The translations under genes were made by a program, and so were the position numbers. DNA of 64,000 nucleotides, from positions 5,593,001-5,657,000 of the forward strand of contig CP031740.1 in the NCBI GenBank assembly GCA_022701275.1, given 5' to 3'. Shown piece by piece: positions 35,724 to 45,364 of this stretch. The notes under the pieces are model-generated. The model made no database searches, had not been told where the DNA came from, and saw nothing but the letters and a program-made list of their open reading frames with translations. Each line of letters starts with the position of its first letter. The stretch's first letter is position 1. The stretch comes from Microcoleus vaginatus PCC 9802 (GTDB taxonomy: Bacteria; Cyanobacteriota; Cyanobacteriia; Cyanobacteriales; Microcoleaceae).

Positions 35724-38700
35724 ATGGACGAACAGCGTCGCAAAACTGATGTTAATATGCTCCAAGCGCTGCTGGAAAATCCTGGCGACTCAGGAATAGA
35801 TTTGATTTTGAGGACGAACCCAAAGTCGATCGACTTTGGGTTCGTGCAAACGCTTTATTTGGAAGAAGTGGCACTGACGCGAGAAAGCTTGCTGAAAGCT
35901 GCAAAATTTTTCCAAAGGGCGATCGCACCCTTAGAATCTGCAAAGGGCACTTCTAAACTGCCCGCAACCGGGGCAGCCTATCTGGCTTTTTTAGCAGAAG
36001 TATTGCAGGCAGTGGCGCGCGGCGCTGATTCGCAGCACCTGTACTCGCTGCTGAGAAACAATTTAGACAAACTCGACCAGAATTTCGCACAACTGCTGCG
36101 CGGATGGGCAACTTTGGTGTTTTCTGCAGCCAAAGAATCGGAAACTAGGCGCATTGCAGCCCTGATCGGCAATCTGAGCAACAAAATTGGGCGGTTTCCC
36201 CTCGGCAGCAAGGCTAATAACTTGGAAATCGAAATTGCCGGTTACGAAACAGTGGCTAAGGTGTTTACCCGCAAAGACTTTCCCCAAGAATGGGCGGTGA
36301 TGCAAAACAATCTGGGCAACGCTTATAGCGATCGCCCCAAAGGTGATAAGGCTCAAAATATCGAACAGGCGATCGCTTGCTTTGAAAATGCCCTACAAGT
36401 ACGCACGCCCGAACAGTACCCGGAACAGTGGGCGACGCTGCAAAACAATCTAGGCAACGCTTATAGCGAGCGTCTCAGGGGAGATCCGGCAGACAATTTA
36501 GAACAGGCGATCGCCTGCTATCAAAACGCACTGCGAGTTCGCAGCCGCGAGGCTTTCGGGCAAGAGTGGGCGAGCACTCAAAACAATCTAGGCCGCGCTT
36601 ACAGTCGCCGACTGCGGGGCAACCGAGCTGAAAATCTGGAACTGGCAGTCGCTTGCTACCAAAATGCTTTGCAAGTCTACAACCGCAAGGTGTTTCCCCG
36701 GCGTTGGGCTACAACTCAAAATAATTTGGCAAATGCTTACTGCGAGTTGCTGCGGGGCAACCGAGCTGAAAATCTCGAATACGCGGTTACGTGCTATCAG
36801 AGAGCTTTGCAGGTGCGGACTCGGGAAGCTTTTCCGCAGCAGTGGGCGACTACTCAAAGGAATTTGGGTCGGGTGTTTGTCGATCGCATCAAAGGCGATC
36901 CGGTGGAAAATTTGGAAATGGCGATCGCCTGCTATCAAAATGCTTTACAAGTCTACACCCGCATCAAATTTCCCGAAGCCTGGGCTTCGATCCAAACTTA
37001 CCTCGGTAGGATCTACAGTCGGCGGGTGAAAGGGGAAAAAGCCGAAAATATGGAAATGGCGATCGCCTGCTATCAAAATGCTTTGCTGTTTTGCAACCGC
37101 CAAAAAACTCCCGAACGCTGGGCGATGCTGTGTGCCTACCTCGGCCGCGCTTTCTGCGAACACCTGAAAGGGGAAAAAAACCGCAACCTCAAAAGCGCGA
37201 TCGCCTGCTATCAAAATGCGGGCGAAGTCTACACCAGGCAGGCCTATCCCAACCGCTGGGCAATGCTGCAAATTTATCTCGGCAGGGCTTATTCGCAACT
37301 GACGGAGGCGGAAAACTTGTCCCACATGGAAAGTGCGATCGGCTGCTATCACAGCGCCTGTCAAGTCTACACTCGCGAAACCTATCCCCACCGCTGGGCT
37401 GAAATTTTATTTTATTTGGGTCAAGCTTACCGAGTTCGAGGCGACTTGCTTCGCGCCTACGGAGTTTTTACTGCTGCGGTCGATACTGTTGAATTCTTGC
37501 GTTGCGAAGTTGGGGTTGATACAGTCGATTTTGGCGATCAGACGAGTACCGCAAAAGTCAAATTAACCCGCACTTGGGCTGGACTCTATAAATGCCTGGT
37601 GCAAGTTTGCCTGGAGCTCGGCGCTAGCCAACCTGAATATTACGCTAAGGCTCTGGAATACGCCGAACGCCACAAAAATCGGAATTTGGTAGAACTGCTG
37701 GTTAAATGCCACTTGACTCCGAAAGCCGAAATTCCTGCAGCGGTGCGAAGCGAGTTGGAGTCGCTGCGACTGGAAATAGCGGGGGAACAGCGGCACCAAG
37801 AACAGGGAGAACCTGAGCCGAACACGACCTTGATTTCTGAGGGCGATAGCCAAGGTTGGAACAGCGGTTCTCTGCTGCCGAACTCGGACTTCATGCACTT
37901 AAATCGATTGTGGAAGCAGTTTGATAGGTTGATTGCGCGGGAGGTGCAGGCAAACGATCCTTTCTTCAGCCTAGCTCACAAAGTTGAACCGATCGCTTTC
38001 GAGCAAATCCGCCAATTGTTACCTGATGACAATTGCGCTGCTGTGGTGTGGGCGAGTTTGGGGGAGTTGCTGGTTGCTTTTGTGGTGGTAAAGAGTGCAC
38101 AATATCCCGCCGTTCACCTGTGTTCCCCGCAAAATGCTTTGGCTGCCGAAACTTGGGCCCAGGAGTACCTCAGCGCTTATTCTGAACAAAAAGGTCGCTG
38201 GATCAATCATCTCCCGGCTCGCCTCAAACGCTTGGCTACGATGCTGGAAATCGATCGAGTGGTGGCGCTGATTCCCGATAATTGCGATCGGCTGATTTTT
38301 GTGCCGCACCGATTTTTGCACGCTTTGCCACTCCACGCTTTGCCTGTGGGGGGGAGAGACGGGTTTGAGGACGGTGGGGGAATTTTTAGGTCTGGGTGGA
38401 GCGATCGCAGCGGTTTTGATGTGGAAACCTACAGCCTTTCCGATTTTTCTCAAAGTTCGTCTTTTGGCGACGTTGCAGCGCCTGCTGCTTATTTGAGCGA
38501 TCGATTTGCCGGAGGAATTCGCTATGCTCCTAGCTGTCAGCTATTGCTATTGAGACAAAGTGCGCGCGGAGCAGCTATTGGTCGGTACAGACCCCGTTTG
38601 GATCACCTTTTGGCAATTCCAACTTTCACCAGAGATGCGTTCTACAGCAACATTGAAATCGGCAATATTTCCCAGTATTTTTCCAGTGCAGAAGTGGTGC

Positions 38701-39353
38701 GCCATAAGCCGGCAATTAAAGAGGCTTTTTCCCAAGAAATGTCTGCTAATAATGGGAATTTGCCCCAGCAAATAGGGCAGTTGCAGCAGAAAAAATGCGC
38801 TCACTTTGCTTGTTTGAGTTTGCTTAATTTGGCTTGGCCTCTGAAATCCGCCGTGTTTTTGAGGAATGATTCTCTGAGTTTGGAGGAAATTTTTAATCTG
38901 GATTTTAGACAATATTTTTTAGTTACTTTATCGGGTTGCGAAATTGCCGCTGGCGGAGTTAGTGGTGCTGGAGGAGATTTTGTGGGTTTGTCGGCGGGTT
39001 TGTTGTATGCTGGCACCTCTAGTGTGGTTAGCAGTCTTTGGAAGGTGAACGATGTTTCTACGCTGCTGCTGACGAGCAAGTTTTATGAAAATCTGGGACG
39101 GTTTTCTCGGTTGCAGGTGGGAGATGTGGCGATCGCGCTGGGGGACGCTCAAAGGTGGCTGCGGGATTTGACTAGCGAGGAATTGGAGGTGTTGCTGGCG
39201 GATTTTCAACCTCAAATTTCGCAAATGTTCGATCGGCTTTCTCAAAGTTCTCGCCTGATTGCTGAGGCATCTTTGCAGCAAATTCGCAACCGCAAACCCT
39301 ATCCTTTTGCCAATCCTTATTATTGGGCCGCTTTTACGGCTGCTGGGGTTTAG
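35724..39353 (+). CDS. TPR-CHAT protein with degenerate protease site
   Basis: About 1209 residues. After an N-terminal helical region, roughly eight to nine tetratricopeptide repeats follow with a unit near 46-50 residues (consensus WATTQNNLGNAY...NLE.AIACYQNALQVYTR). The C terminus is a CHAT caspase-like peptidase domain. The Cys is kept in LVTLSGCEIAAGG (residue about 1072), but the His of the usual FACHG motif is Leu: HFACLSLLNLAW (codon 38814-38816). CHAT proteases are effectors or regulators in signalling and defence. This copy may be a pseudoenzyme. I start at ATG 35724; ATG 35697 is possible. A TnpB element ends just upstream and may have replaced its promoter. Confidence 0.85.
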   Translation: MDEQRRKTDVNMLQALLENPGDSGIDLILRTNPKSIDFGFVQTLYLEEVALTRESLLKAAKFFQRAIAPLESAKGTSKLPATGAAYLAFLAEVLQAVARGADSQHLYSLLRNNLDKLDQNFAQLLRGWATLVFSAAKESETRRIAALIGNLSNKIGRFPLGSKANNLEIEIAGYETVAKVFTRKDFPQEWAVMQNNLGNAYSDRPKGDKAQNIEQAIACFENALQVRTPEQYPEQWATLQNNLGNAYSERLRGDPADNLEQAIACYQNALRVRSREAFGQEWASTQNNLGRAYSRRLRGNRAENLELAVACYQNALQVYNRKVFPRRWATTQNNLANAYCELLRGNRAENLEYAVTCYQRALQVRTREAFPQQWATTQRNLGRVFVDRIKGDPVENLEMAIACYQNALQVYTRIKFPEAWASIQTYLGRIYSRRVKGEKAENMEMAIACYQNALLFCNRQKTPERWAMLCAYLGRAFCEHLKGEKNRNLKSAIACYQNAGEVYTRQAYPNRWAMLQIYLGRAYSQLTEAENLSHMESAIGCYHSACQVYTRETYPHRWAEILFYLGQAYRVRGDLLRAYGVFTAAVDTVEFLRCEVGVDTVDFGDQTSTAKVKLTRTWAGLYKCLVQVCLELGASQPEYYAKALEYAERHKNRNLVELLVKCHLTPKAEIPAAVRSELESLRLEIAGEQRHQEQGEPEPNTTLISEGDSQGWNSGSLLPNSDFMHLNRLWKQFDRLIAREVQANDPFFSLAHKVEPIAFEQIRQLLPDDNCAAVVWASLGELLVAFVVVKSAQYPAVHLCSPQNALAAETWAQEYLSAYSEQKGRWINHLPARLKRLATMLEIDRVVALIPDNCDRLIFVPHRFLHALPLHALPVGGRDGFEDGGGIFRSGWSDRSGFDVETYSLSDFSQSSSFGDVAAPAAYLSDRFAGGIRYAPSCQLLLLRQSARGAAIGRYRPRLDHLLAIPTFTRDAFYSNIEIGNISQYFSSAEVVRHKPAIKEAFSQEMSANNGNLPQQIGQLQQKKCAHFACLSLLNLAWPLKSAVFLRNDSLSLEEIFNLDFRQYFLVTLSGCEIAAGGVSGAGGDFVGLSAGLLYAGTSSVVSSLWKVNDVSTLLLTSKFYENLGRFSRLQVGDVAIALGDAQRWLRDLTSEELEVLLADFQPQISQMFDRLSQSSRLIAEASLQQIRNRKPYPFANPYYWAAFTAAGV

Positions 39354-39391
39354 TGATTAGTTATTAGTTATTATTCATTAGTCATTTAAAA

Positions 39392-39432
39392 ACCCGACAC
39401 TGACAACTTATTTAAAATTGTCAGTGTCGGGT
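39392..39432. terminator. Bidirectional intrinsic terminator
   Basis: ACCCGACACTGACAA (39392-39406) and TTGTCAGTGTCGGGT (39418-39432) form a perfect 15-bp stem with an 11-base loop, between the convergent TPR-CHAT and gltX genes. A-rich sequence lies on the left side, so it should serve gltX well. Confidence 0.8.
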
Positions 39433-39459
39433 ACAAATTCAACAAATTACAGCAAAAGT

Positions 39460-41769
39460 TTAGGATTTTTTGCCGAAAACTTGTTCTTTCAAGGCTTGAA
39501 TTTCTTGACCTAATTGTTGCCGGTTGGACGATCGCAGCAAATAGCGGTAGACAAACCACCCGGTGTATCCGATACCAATTAGCTCGAATGTGGGTGCTAG
39601 CAGGGGGATGTCGTTGAGTTCATCTATTATCCCCAAAAGCACTTTCAAAGAGATAATCGACGCTACAATTACACCGATAACAGTCAGGGGACTTTTGTAC
39701 TGCTCGTAAAAGCTGCCGATGTAAGCCGGAAACTCGGACAAAATTGAGAGAATTTGTTCTTTGATCTGCTGGGTCTGACTTGGCGGTTCGTCGGTAATTA
39801 TGACTTGTGTTGTACCCATCGAACTTTCTGCTTCATTTCCGGCAGGAATTTCGGTGATGATAACGGTTGTTTCTGGTTCGTTTGATGAAGTCATTTCTCC
39901 ACTCGCAATAGTTTTTTGCTGGTTGGCGGCAGGTATTTCAACTGCTGCTGCGGCTGTTTCAGGAGTCGATATATCGACTGCTGAAACCTCGGTTCCGACT
40001 GTTTCCACAGGCGATATTTCGACTGCTGCGGCCTCCGTTGGGAATATTTCGGCAGTCGGTATTTCGACTGCTGAAACCGATGCGGAGATTGCTTCGGTCG
40101 TCGGTATTTCGACTGCTGAAACCGAAGCTGCGACTGTTTCTGGAGTCGGTATTTCGACTGTTTCTGGAACCGGTATTTCGACTGCTGTCACCTCGGGCGC
40201 TGCTGTTTCAACAGTCGGTGTTTCGACTGCTGGCTGTTCTGTAGCAGGAGTTTCGGCAACTGTTTCTGCGTTTGGTTGTTCTGGGGTAGGAGTTTCGGCT
40301 GCGACACCAACAGCCGGCAAATTCAAGTTGCTAATGGCATCAAGCAAGCGGGTTTTAGCCGTCCCCCGCTGATGAAGGATTACCCACGATTCTATCAGGT
40401 CGGGGCCGTGCATTGCACCTGTCAGAGCGGCTCTGAGCGATCGCATAATTAGCCCTTTGTTAAGAGTTTTCTCTTTACTGAGCTTTTTAGTGATTTTCTG
40501 AGCTTCCGCTGATGTCAGGGACGAATGACTTTCCATCGCTTCTACAACTGCTTGTAAAGCCTGTGCAGCCCCTTTTTGCTGCAACTGTGCGAGTGCTTCT
40601 TCTTCGTATTCCACCGTGGTGGAGAAGAATACCTTACACATATCCACAGCATCGGTTAAGCGAACGAGACTCGGGCCGATTAAAGCAGCTATTTGTTCGA
40701 GCCAGGGGCGGTCTGCCTCCAAGTCAAACTCATAACCGCCTTTCTGCCACCAATAAGGTATCAGCAAATCTGTCAATTGCGGCACTGGCATTTTGTGCAG
40801 GTATTGACTGTTTAGCCAATTGAGTTTATCCCAATCAAATTTTGCACCAGCTTTGTTGACTCGATAGAATGTAAATAATTCTGCTGCTTCCGACAGTGTA
40901 AATATTTCCTGCGTTGAATCCGGCGGAGTCCAGCCCAGCAAAGTCATGTAATTAACTAGAGCTTCGGGGACGTAACCCATATCTTTGAAGTCAGAAATCG
41001 AGGTTACGCCGTCGCGTTTAGAAAGCTTTTGCCCTTGCGTGTTTAAAATCAGTGGCGTGTGGGCAAATTCTGGGATTGTCGCGCCCAAAGCTTCGTAGAG
41101 CAATATTTGTTTCGGAGTATTGCCGATGTGATCTTCGCCGCGGATGACGTGGGTGATGCCCATGTCGATGTCATCGACAACTACGGCGAGGTTGTAGAGT
41201 GGTTGGCCGATGACGCCGCCGCTGGATGCCCTGGCAATTACCATGTCGCCGCCGAGGTCGCTACCTTTCCAGGTTACGGTGTCGCGCACCATGTCGTTCC
41301 AAGAAATTGTGCGATCGTCGTCAATGATAAACCGAATCACAGCTTGTCGCCCTTCGCCTTCAAAAGCTGCGCGCTGTTTGCTTGTCAAGTTGCGGTGCCG
41401 GTTGTCGTAGCGGGGGGCTTGTTTGTTGGCTTTTTGTGCTTCCCGCATTTCGTCGAGTTCTTCCGACGTGGTGTAGCAGCGGTAGGCGAGTCCATTGTCT
41501 AGAAGGGTTTGGACTGCTTGGCGGTATATTTCCAGACGTTGGGACTGAAAACTCGGGCCTTCGTCCCAGTTCATCCCCAGCCATGTGAGTCCTTCGAGGA
41601 TGTTATCGGTGTATTCGCTTTTAGAACGTTCTACGTCTGTGTCTTCTACCCGCAGGATGAATTGGCCGCCTTGGTTGCGGGCAAACAGCCAGTTGAATAC
41701 GGCGGTTCTGGCGGTACCGATGTGTAGGTTTCCGGTGGGACTGGGGGCTAGACGGACTCTGACATTCAT
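39460..41769 (-). CDS. gltX: Glutamyl-tRNA synthetase with repetitive linker and C-terminal CAAD membrane domain
   Basis: 769 residues against about 480 for ordinary GluRS. The catalytic part is complete: [19 protein letters not shown] (HIGH-type) and [11 protein letters not shown] (KMSKS-type), then the anticodon-binding helices to about residue 485. A ~185-residue linker of Val/Glu/Pro/Thr repeats (variants of [11 protein letters not shown]) follows. The last ~100 residues contain two hydrophobic helices ([20 protein letters not shown] and [15 protein letters not shown]) typical of the CAAD domain, a cyanobacterial add-on that anchors aminoacyl-tRNA synthetases to membranes. Downstream terminator at 39392-39432. 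Confidence 0.95.
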   Translation of the reverse strand: MNVRVRLAPSPTGNLHIGTARTAVFNWLFARNQGGQFILRVEDTDVERSKSEYTDNILEGLTWLGMNWDEGPSFQSQRLEIYRQAVQTLLDNGLAYRCYTTSEELDEMREAQKANKQAPRYDNRHRNLTSKQRAAFEGEGRQAVIRFIIDDDRTISWNDMVRDTVTWKGSDLGGDMVIARASSGGVIGQPLYNLAVVVDDIDMGITHVIRGEDHIGNTPKQILLYEALGATIPEFAHTPLILNTQGQKLSKRDGVTSISDFKDMGYVPEALVNYMTLLGWTPPDSTQEIFTLSEAAELFTFYRVNKAGAKFDWDKLNWLNSQYLHKMPVPQLTDLLIPYWWQKGGYEFDLEADRPWLEQIAALIGPSLVRLTDAVDMCKVFFSTTVEYEEEALAQLQQKGAAQALQAVVEAMESHSSLTSAEAQKITKKLSKEKTLNKGLIMRSLRAALTGAMHGPDLIESWVILHQRGTAKTRLLDAISNLNLPAVGVAAETPTPEQPNAETVAETPATEQPAVETPTVETAAPEVTAVEIPVPETVEIPTPETVAASVSAVEIPTTEAISASVSAVEIPTAEIFPTEAAAVEISPVETVGTEVSAVDISTPETAAAAVEIPAANQQKTIASGEMTSSNEPETTVIITEIPAGNEAESSMGTTQVIITDEPPSQTQQIKEQILSILSEFPAYIGSFYEQYKSPLTVIGVIVASIISLKVLLGIIDELNDIPLLAPTFELIGIGYTGWFVYRYLLRSSNRQQLGQEIQALKEQVFGKKS

Positions 41770-42154
41770 GTAGATTTTTGCTTTTAGATTGGGCGATTTA
41801 CGGGTTGGGGGAATAGCTGATGTTTAAGACTTCAAATTTTATTATATTTTGTTGTCGACTTAAAATTTGTGCTTGGCAGGTGCTTTGCCTCGAATTGCTT
41901 GATAATACGCGATCCTCTTCGAGGGCTGTCCTTCGGATCGCGGAGTTAACGAGCTATCGGGCGAAAGTCTCCGGCAAGGCACTAGAAGGCATCTTGATGA
42001 TATTAGCATTGCGGGCGGCCAAGACTGGATTCACCTTTGGGACTATTTTTCACACCACAAATAACTGCTTTAGGAGTACCCAAGGCGCACCTGATAACTA
42101 TGGATGCTTGTAAAATGTTTGTGTGCGATCGACGACATTAAAATATATTTCCCT
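41770..42154. other. Intergenic region
   Basis: No gene recognised. Contains an 8-bp inverted repeat CGCGATCC/GGATCGCG (41908-41915 and 41935-41942). Confidence 0.4.
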
Positions 42155-42652
42155 ATGTCTGCTGCTAAAACTGAGTTTTCCGAATCTGTTGCGCCCTCAC
42201 CCGAGTCTGTTGCGCCTGCTTGGCAGATTGAGTTGCTGTACGACGGTGAATGTCCTCTGTGCGTGCGGGAGGTTAATTTATTGAAAAAACGCGACGCGGG
42301 GCGAGGTTTAGTGTCGTTTGTGGATATTGCGGATGATGGCTACAACCCGAAGACTCACGGCGGAATTGACTACGAAACGGCGATGGGCCGGATTCACGCG
42401 GTGTTACCCGACGGTACGACGGTTAAAAATGTAGAGGTTTTTCGCCGCACCTACGAGATTTTAGGTATGGGCTGGGTTTATGCTGTGACTAAGTTACCAG
42501 CGATCGGGGCGATCGCCAATTGGCTGTACGGAATTTGGGCTGACTGGCGGCTGAAGCTGACGGGAAGGCCGGATTTAGCAACAATTATGAGCTCACGAAC
42601 TCAGCGGATCGAGTGCGAAAGTCAAGGCCGCTGCCGACCCAACTCGAAATGA
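42155..42652 (+). CDS. DCC-family thiol-disulfide oxidoreductase (DUF393)
   Basis: 165 residues. The signature LLYDGECPLCVREVNLLKK holds the C-x-x-C pair of the DCC family, a thioredoxin-like group of predicted thiol oxidoreductases. Later motifs FVDIADDGYNP and AVLPDGTTVKNVEVFRRTY are typical. I start at ATG 42155 (MSAAKTEFS). The last ~18 residues may be a run-on. Function in vivo unknown. Confidence 0.85.
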   Translation: MSAAKTEFSESVAPSPESVAPAWQIELLYDGECPLCVREVNLLKKRDAGRGLVSFVDIADDGYNPKTHGGIDYETAMGRIHAVLPDGTTVKNVEVFRRTYEILGMGWVYAVTKLPAIGAIANWLYGIWADWRLKLTGRPDLATIMSSRTQRIECESQGRCRPNSK

Positions 42653-42749
42653 GTCATATTTAATAAGTGCGATCGACCTATTAGAAGATGTCACCAGAAA
42701 CAGACTGCAACTAACATTCAAGATGGACTACTATTAAAGGTCAAAAAAA

Positions 42750-42959
42750 ATGCAAGATGCAGGCTATACAGTCTTCATGGGCTTCGGTGGTCTCTGGATA
42801 CTTATGGGAATTGCTGCTGTGATTTTCCTGTTCAAATCCGACGGTCAAAAACTTAGGTTTGGCAAATGGGGACTGCTAGTTGCTATTCCGATTCTCGTGC
42901 CTATAGTCCTGGTTCTGACATATCAGATCGCCAGACCCTTTATTTCCTCGCACCTTTGA
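42750..42959 (+). CDS. Small two-helix membrane protein
   Basis: 69 residues with two predicted transmembrane helices (GFGGLWILMGIAAVIFLF and LLVAIPILVPIVLVLTY) joined by a basic loop. A possible AAAGG lies 10 bases before the ATG. Not recognised. Confidence 0.5.
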   Translation: MQDAGYTVFMGFGGLWILMGIAAVIFLFKSDGQKLRFGKWGLLVAIPILVPIVLVLTYQIARPFISSHL

Positions 42960-43037
42960 GCGCTGCTGGGAGTCGCTCGTAACTGTAAGCAGGAGTTTTT
43001 TGGCCCGCCTTTTCGGGTAAACTTTACCGCGTAGTAG

Positions 43038-43687
43038 TTAGTTTACCTAAAACACTTTCTCCATCGAATTCCTAAGCCAAGTAAGCCGACAACTAAAGCT
43101 CCGACTGTACTCGATCTCTTCTGCGGTGCAGGTGGGATGAGTTTAGGTTTTCAAAATGCCGGCTGTGAGATTCTAGGGGGTATTGATAAAAATCCCCATG
43201 CCATCAGAACTCATCATAGAAACTTCCCTAACTGCCAGCTCAAGCTTGATGCCCAACCGATAGAATCTCTGATTAACTTGAGTCAACTAGATATTCAGCC
43301 GGGAGAAGTTAATATTTTAATTGGTGGGCCGCCTTGTCACGTATTTTCATTAGTTGGTAAAGCCAAAATGAGGTCTTTAGGCAAACAGATAGAAAGCGAT
43401 ATTAGAAATTTTTTATACGAACAGTTCATCCGCTTTGTAGAATATTACAAAGCGCTATTTTTTGTAATTGAAAATGTTAATCATCCCCGCAACCACTGGA
43501 TATTCCATACTTTGATAGGAGATTTGGAAAAAAGATTGCATAACACAACAAATTGCAATTATCCACGCTATAATATTAGCAAACTTTCCCAGAGCGCTTT
43601 GTATTTGACGCACCTATGACTAGGAGGTGGGAGTTAGTTGGGAATTCTGTGCCGCCTCTTTTAGCACAGGCGATCGCCGTCAAGTAG
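43038..43687 (+). pseudogene. C5 cytosine DNA methyltransferase, internally deleted remnant
   Basis: Frame 1 (43038-43619) reads APTVLDLFCGAGGMSLGFQN (motif I), GGPPCHVFSLVG (the catalytic Pro-Cys motif, with H-V replacing the usual Q-G), and FVIENV (motif VI region). It lacks a normal start codon before motif I and stops at 43619. In another frame, 43616-43687 reads WELVGNSVPPLLAQAIAVK, which is the motif X C terminus. The middle, including the target-recognition domain, is missing. An HNH nuclease gene starts 15 bases later, so this was probably the methylase of a type II system. Confidence 0.85.
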
Positions 43688-43702
43688 CTGAAGTAGTAAT
43701 AA

Positions 43703-44515
43703 ATGACTTTAGGAAAGCGTTGGACACGAGATGAACTCATTATCGCAATGAATTTATACTGCAAGCTACCATTTGGACAGCTAGATCGTCGCACGCCAAT
43801 TATTATTGAAGTAGCTCAAAAGCTGGGAAGAACACCAAGCAGCCTATCAATGAAGCTTTGTAATTTAGCTTCATTCGATCCTGTACTGCAAGCCCGTGAC
43901 ATTAAAGGCCTTCGCGGTGCAAGTAACGCGGATCGCGGCATTTGGCAAGAGTTTTATACAAATTGGGAAGAACTAGGAGTTAAAAGCGAAGAACTATTAC
44001 AAGAACTATTTGATAATGTAATACCTGAAGAGTATCAGCTACCCCGACAACCAAAATCTCAAAATGTCAGGGAAATCAAAATACCTAAAAGTCAGCCAAC
44101 TGGCGATACCGAAGTAGAAGCTAGTGTAAAAGCACGAATCGGACAAAGTTTTTTTCGCCAAACTATTCTAGCTAACTACAATAGCCGTTGCTGTATTACT
44201 GGTAATCCAATTCCACAACTTTTGATCGCGAGCCATATACTACCTTGGGGCGATTACCCAGAACATCGACTCGATCCTCATAATGGTTTGTGCCTTGCTC
44301 GTACTCAGGATGCAGCTTTTGATGGGGGAATGATTACATTTGATGAAGATTATCGACTGGTTCTTAGTTCATATCTTGAAAGTTTCTTGCCGGAAGATGT
44401 ATTAGAGCATGACTTTGTTGCCTATCACGGGAAGCAAATGCGTTTACCTGAAAAATTTCAACCTAATCCTAACTTTCTCCGCCGTCATAGAGAAGAAATT
44501 TTCCTTGACAATTAA
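43703..44515 (+). CDS. HNH endonuclease (type II restriction-like)
   Basis: 270 residues. N-terminal WTRDELIIAMNLYCKLPFG with LGRTPSSLSMKLCNLASFDP is the DNA-recognition helix typical of a restriction-type HNH family. The C-terminal HNH_2-like domain has CCITGNP, LIASHILPWGDYPEHRLDP, HNGLCLARTQDAAFDGGMI. The residue that is usually the last His (T-H-D) reads Gln 202 (codon CAG 44306-44308), so catalysis may be lost. It follows a broken cytosine methylase gene. Enzymes like this cut unmethylated DNA, and without a methylase a fully active copy would be harmful. Confidence 0.8.
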   Translation: MTLGKRWTRDELIIAMNLYCKLPFGQLDRRTPIIIEVAQKLGRTPSSLSMKLCNLASFDPVLQARDIKGLRGASNADRGIWQEFYTNWEELGVKSEELLQELFDNVIPEEYQLPRQPKSQNVREIKIPKSQPTGDTEVEASVKARIGQSFFRQTILANYNSRCCITGNPIPQLLIASHILPWGDYPEHRLDPHNGLCLARTQDAAFDGGMITFDEDYRLVLSSYLESFLPEDVLEHDFVAYHGKQMRLPEKFQPNPNFLRRHREEIFLDN

Positions 44516-44664
44516 ATTAACAGGTAGACTTGCACATTTTTTGCATACCCTTGACAAACAAGATTATTATTTTTTTCTGCGACTGCTTGCCCGCGATCGA
44601 ATGCGCCTTGTACCTCGCTCTCAACTTGGTCTTCTGGGGGACTGCGGGTTGGCAGTTCAATTTG

Positions 44665-45113
44665 TGATCGCCTGTCAGCCCAGGCACCAGAACAAACCGA
44701 ATCCAAGTCGGTTTATTAATTTTACTCAAATATGTTGCGAGAATTAGTGTTGGTTCGATATCGAGGCTGATGACATTCCGATACGTTGCAGGAGCCAAAG
44801 ATTTAATATCGAGTAGAAAGAGCTAGGTAAATTCTAAAACGGGTTTAGCTGCCTGCAAGTCGCAGTATCCAGAGCTATCTAATCCCGTGTGAATTCCTAA
44901 TGTTAGACAACGCTTAAAAATTTAGGTGACGAAGTGAGCTTGAAACAATGCCTCACCTCCACTAATGGTAACTCGACCTCCCGAATAATTCATGTAAGAC
45001 CTGTATTTCTGAATTTCTTCGATTAGTTCATCAACACTGACCTTTTTAAGGTTTTCTAGATATCGGCAATGTGGATTAGAACAGTAAAGGCCACGTAGCA
45101 GACAGCCTGCTGT
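44665..45113 (-). pseudogene. pflA: Pyruvate formate-lyase activating enzyme (radical SAM) remnant
   Basis: A single minus-strand frame reads AGCLLRGLYCSNPHCRYLEN, VDELIEEIQKYRSYMNYSGG, VTISGGEALFQAHFVT, stop, FKRCLTLGIHTGLDSSGY, QAAKPVLEFT, stop, LDIKSLAPATYR, then INKPTWIRFVLVPGLTG. These are the characteristic segments of PflA-type glycyl-radical activases. It has TAA at 44922-44924 and TAG at 44823-44825, and a further TAA just 5' of the remnant. The N terminus is missing and the C-x3-C-x2-C cluster is broken (second Cys is Gly). No pflB was seen nearby. Confidence 0.85.
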
Positions 45114-45150
45114 TTACCTTCTGAGGTTGATCTAGGCTTTGTAAAACAAA

Positions 45151-45180
45151 CGCTTGTACTGTGCTAACTCAGTACAAGCG
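45151..45180 (-). terminator. Terminator-like hairpin after tRNA-Asp
   Basis: CGCTTGTACTG (45151-45161) and CAGTACAAGCG (45170-45180) form a perfect 11-bp stem with an 8-base loop. On the minus strand it is followed by TTTGTTTT. It is 54 bases downstream of the tRNA gene. Confidence 0.7.
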
Positions 45181-45234
45181 GTTATTTTTCAGCATATCGC
45201 CTTTTTCAGCAATCTGAACATTTTCTATTTTGAA

Positions 45235-45308
45235 CGGGACAGACGGGGCTCGAACCCGCAACTTCCGCCGTGACAGGGCGGTGCTCTAACCAATTGAACT
45301 ACTGTCCC
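45235..45308 (-). tRNA. tRNA-Asp (GTC)
   Basis: 74 bases on the minus strand. Acceptor GGGACAG pairs with CTGTCCC, D-arm region AGTTCAATTGGTTAGAGC, anticodon stem-loop CCGCCCTGTCACGGCGG with anticodon GTC, and the T-arm GCGGGTTCGAGCCCCGT. Discriminator G, as in tRNA-Asp. CCA is not encoded. Confidence 0.95.
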
Positions 45309-45364
45309 TCGTTTTGCCGTTTTTTCAGGCACAATTTCTATTATGCCTATAACTTCACCTTTTG

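Noticed and set aside
36063-37391. Several antisense frames in the TPR region
   Set aside because: Shadows created by the periodic TPR-coding DNA.
39800-40372. 190-codon plus-strand frame opposite gltX
   Set aside because: Antisense of the VEIP repeat linker; periodic sequence without independent evidence.
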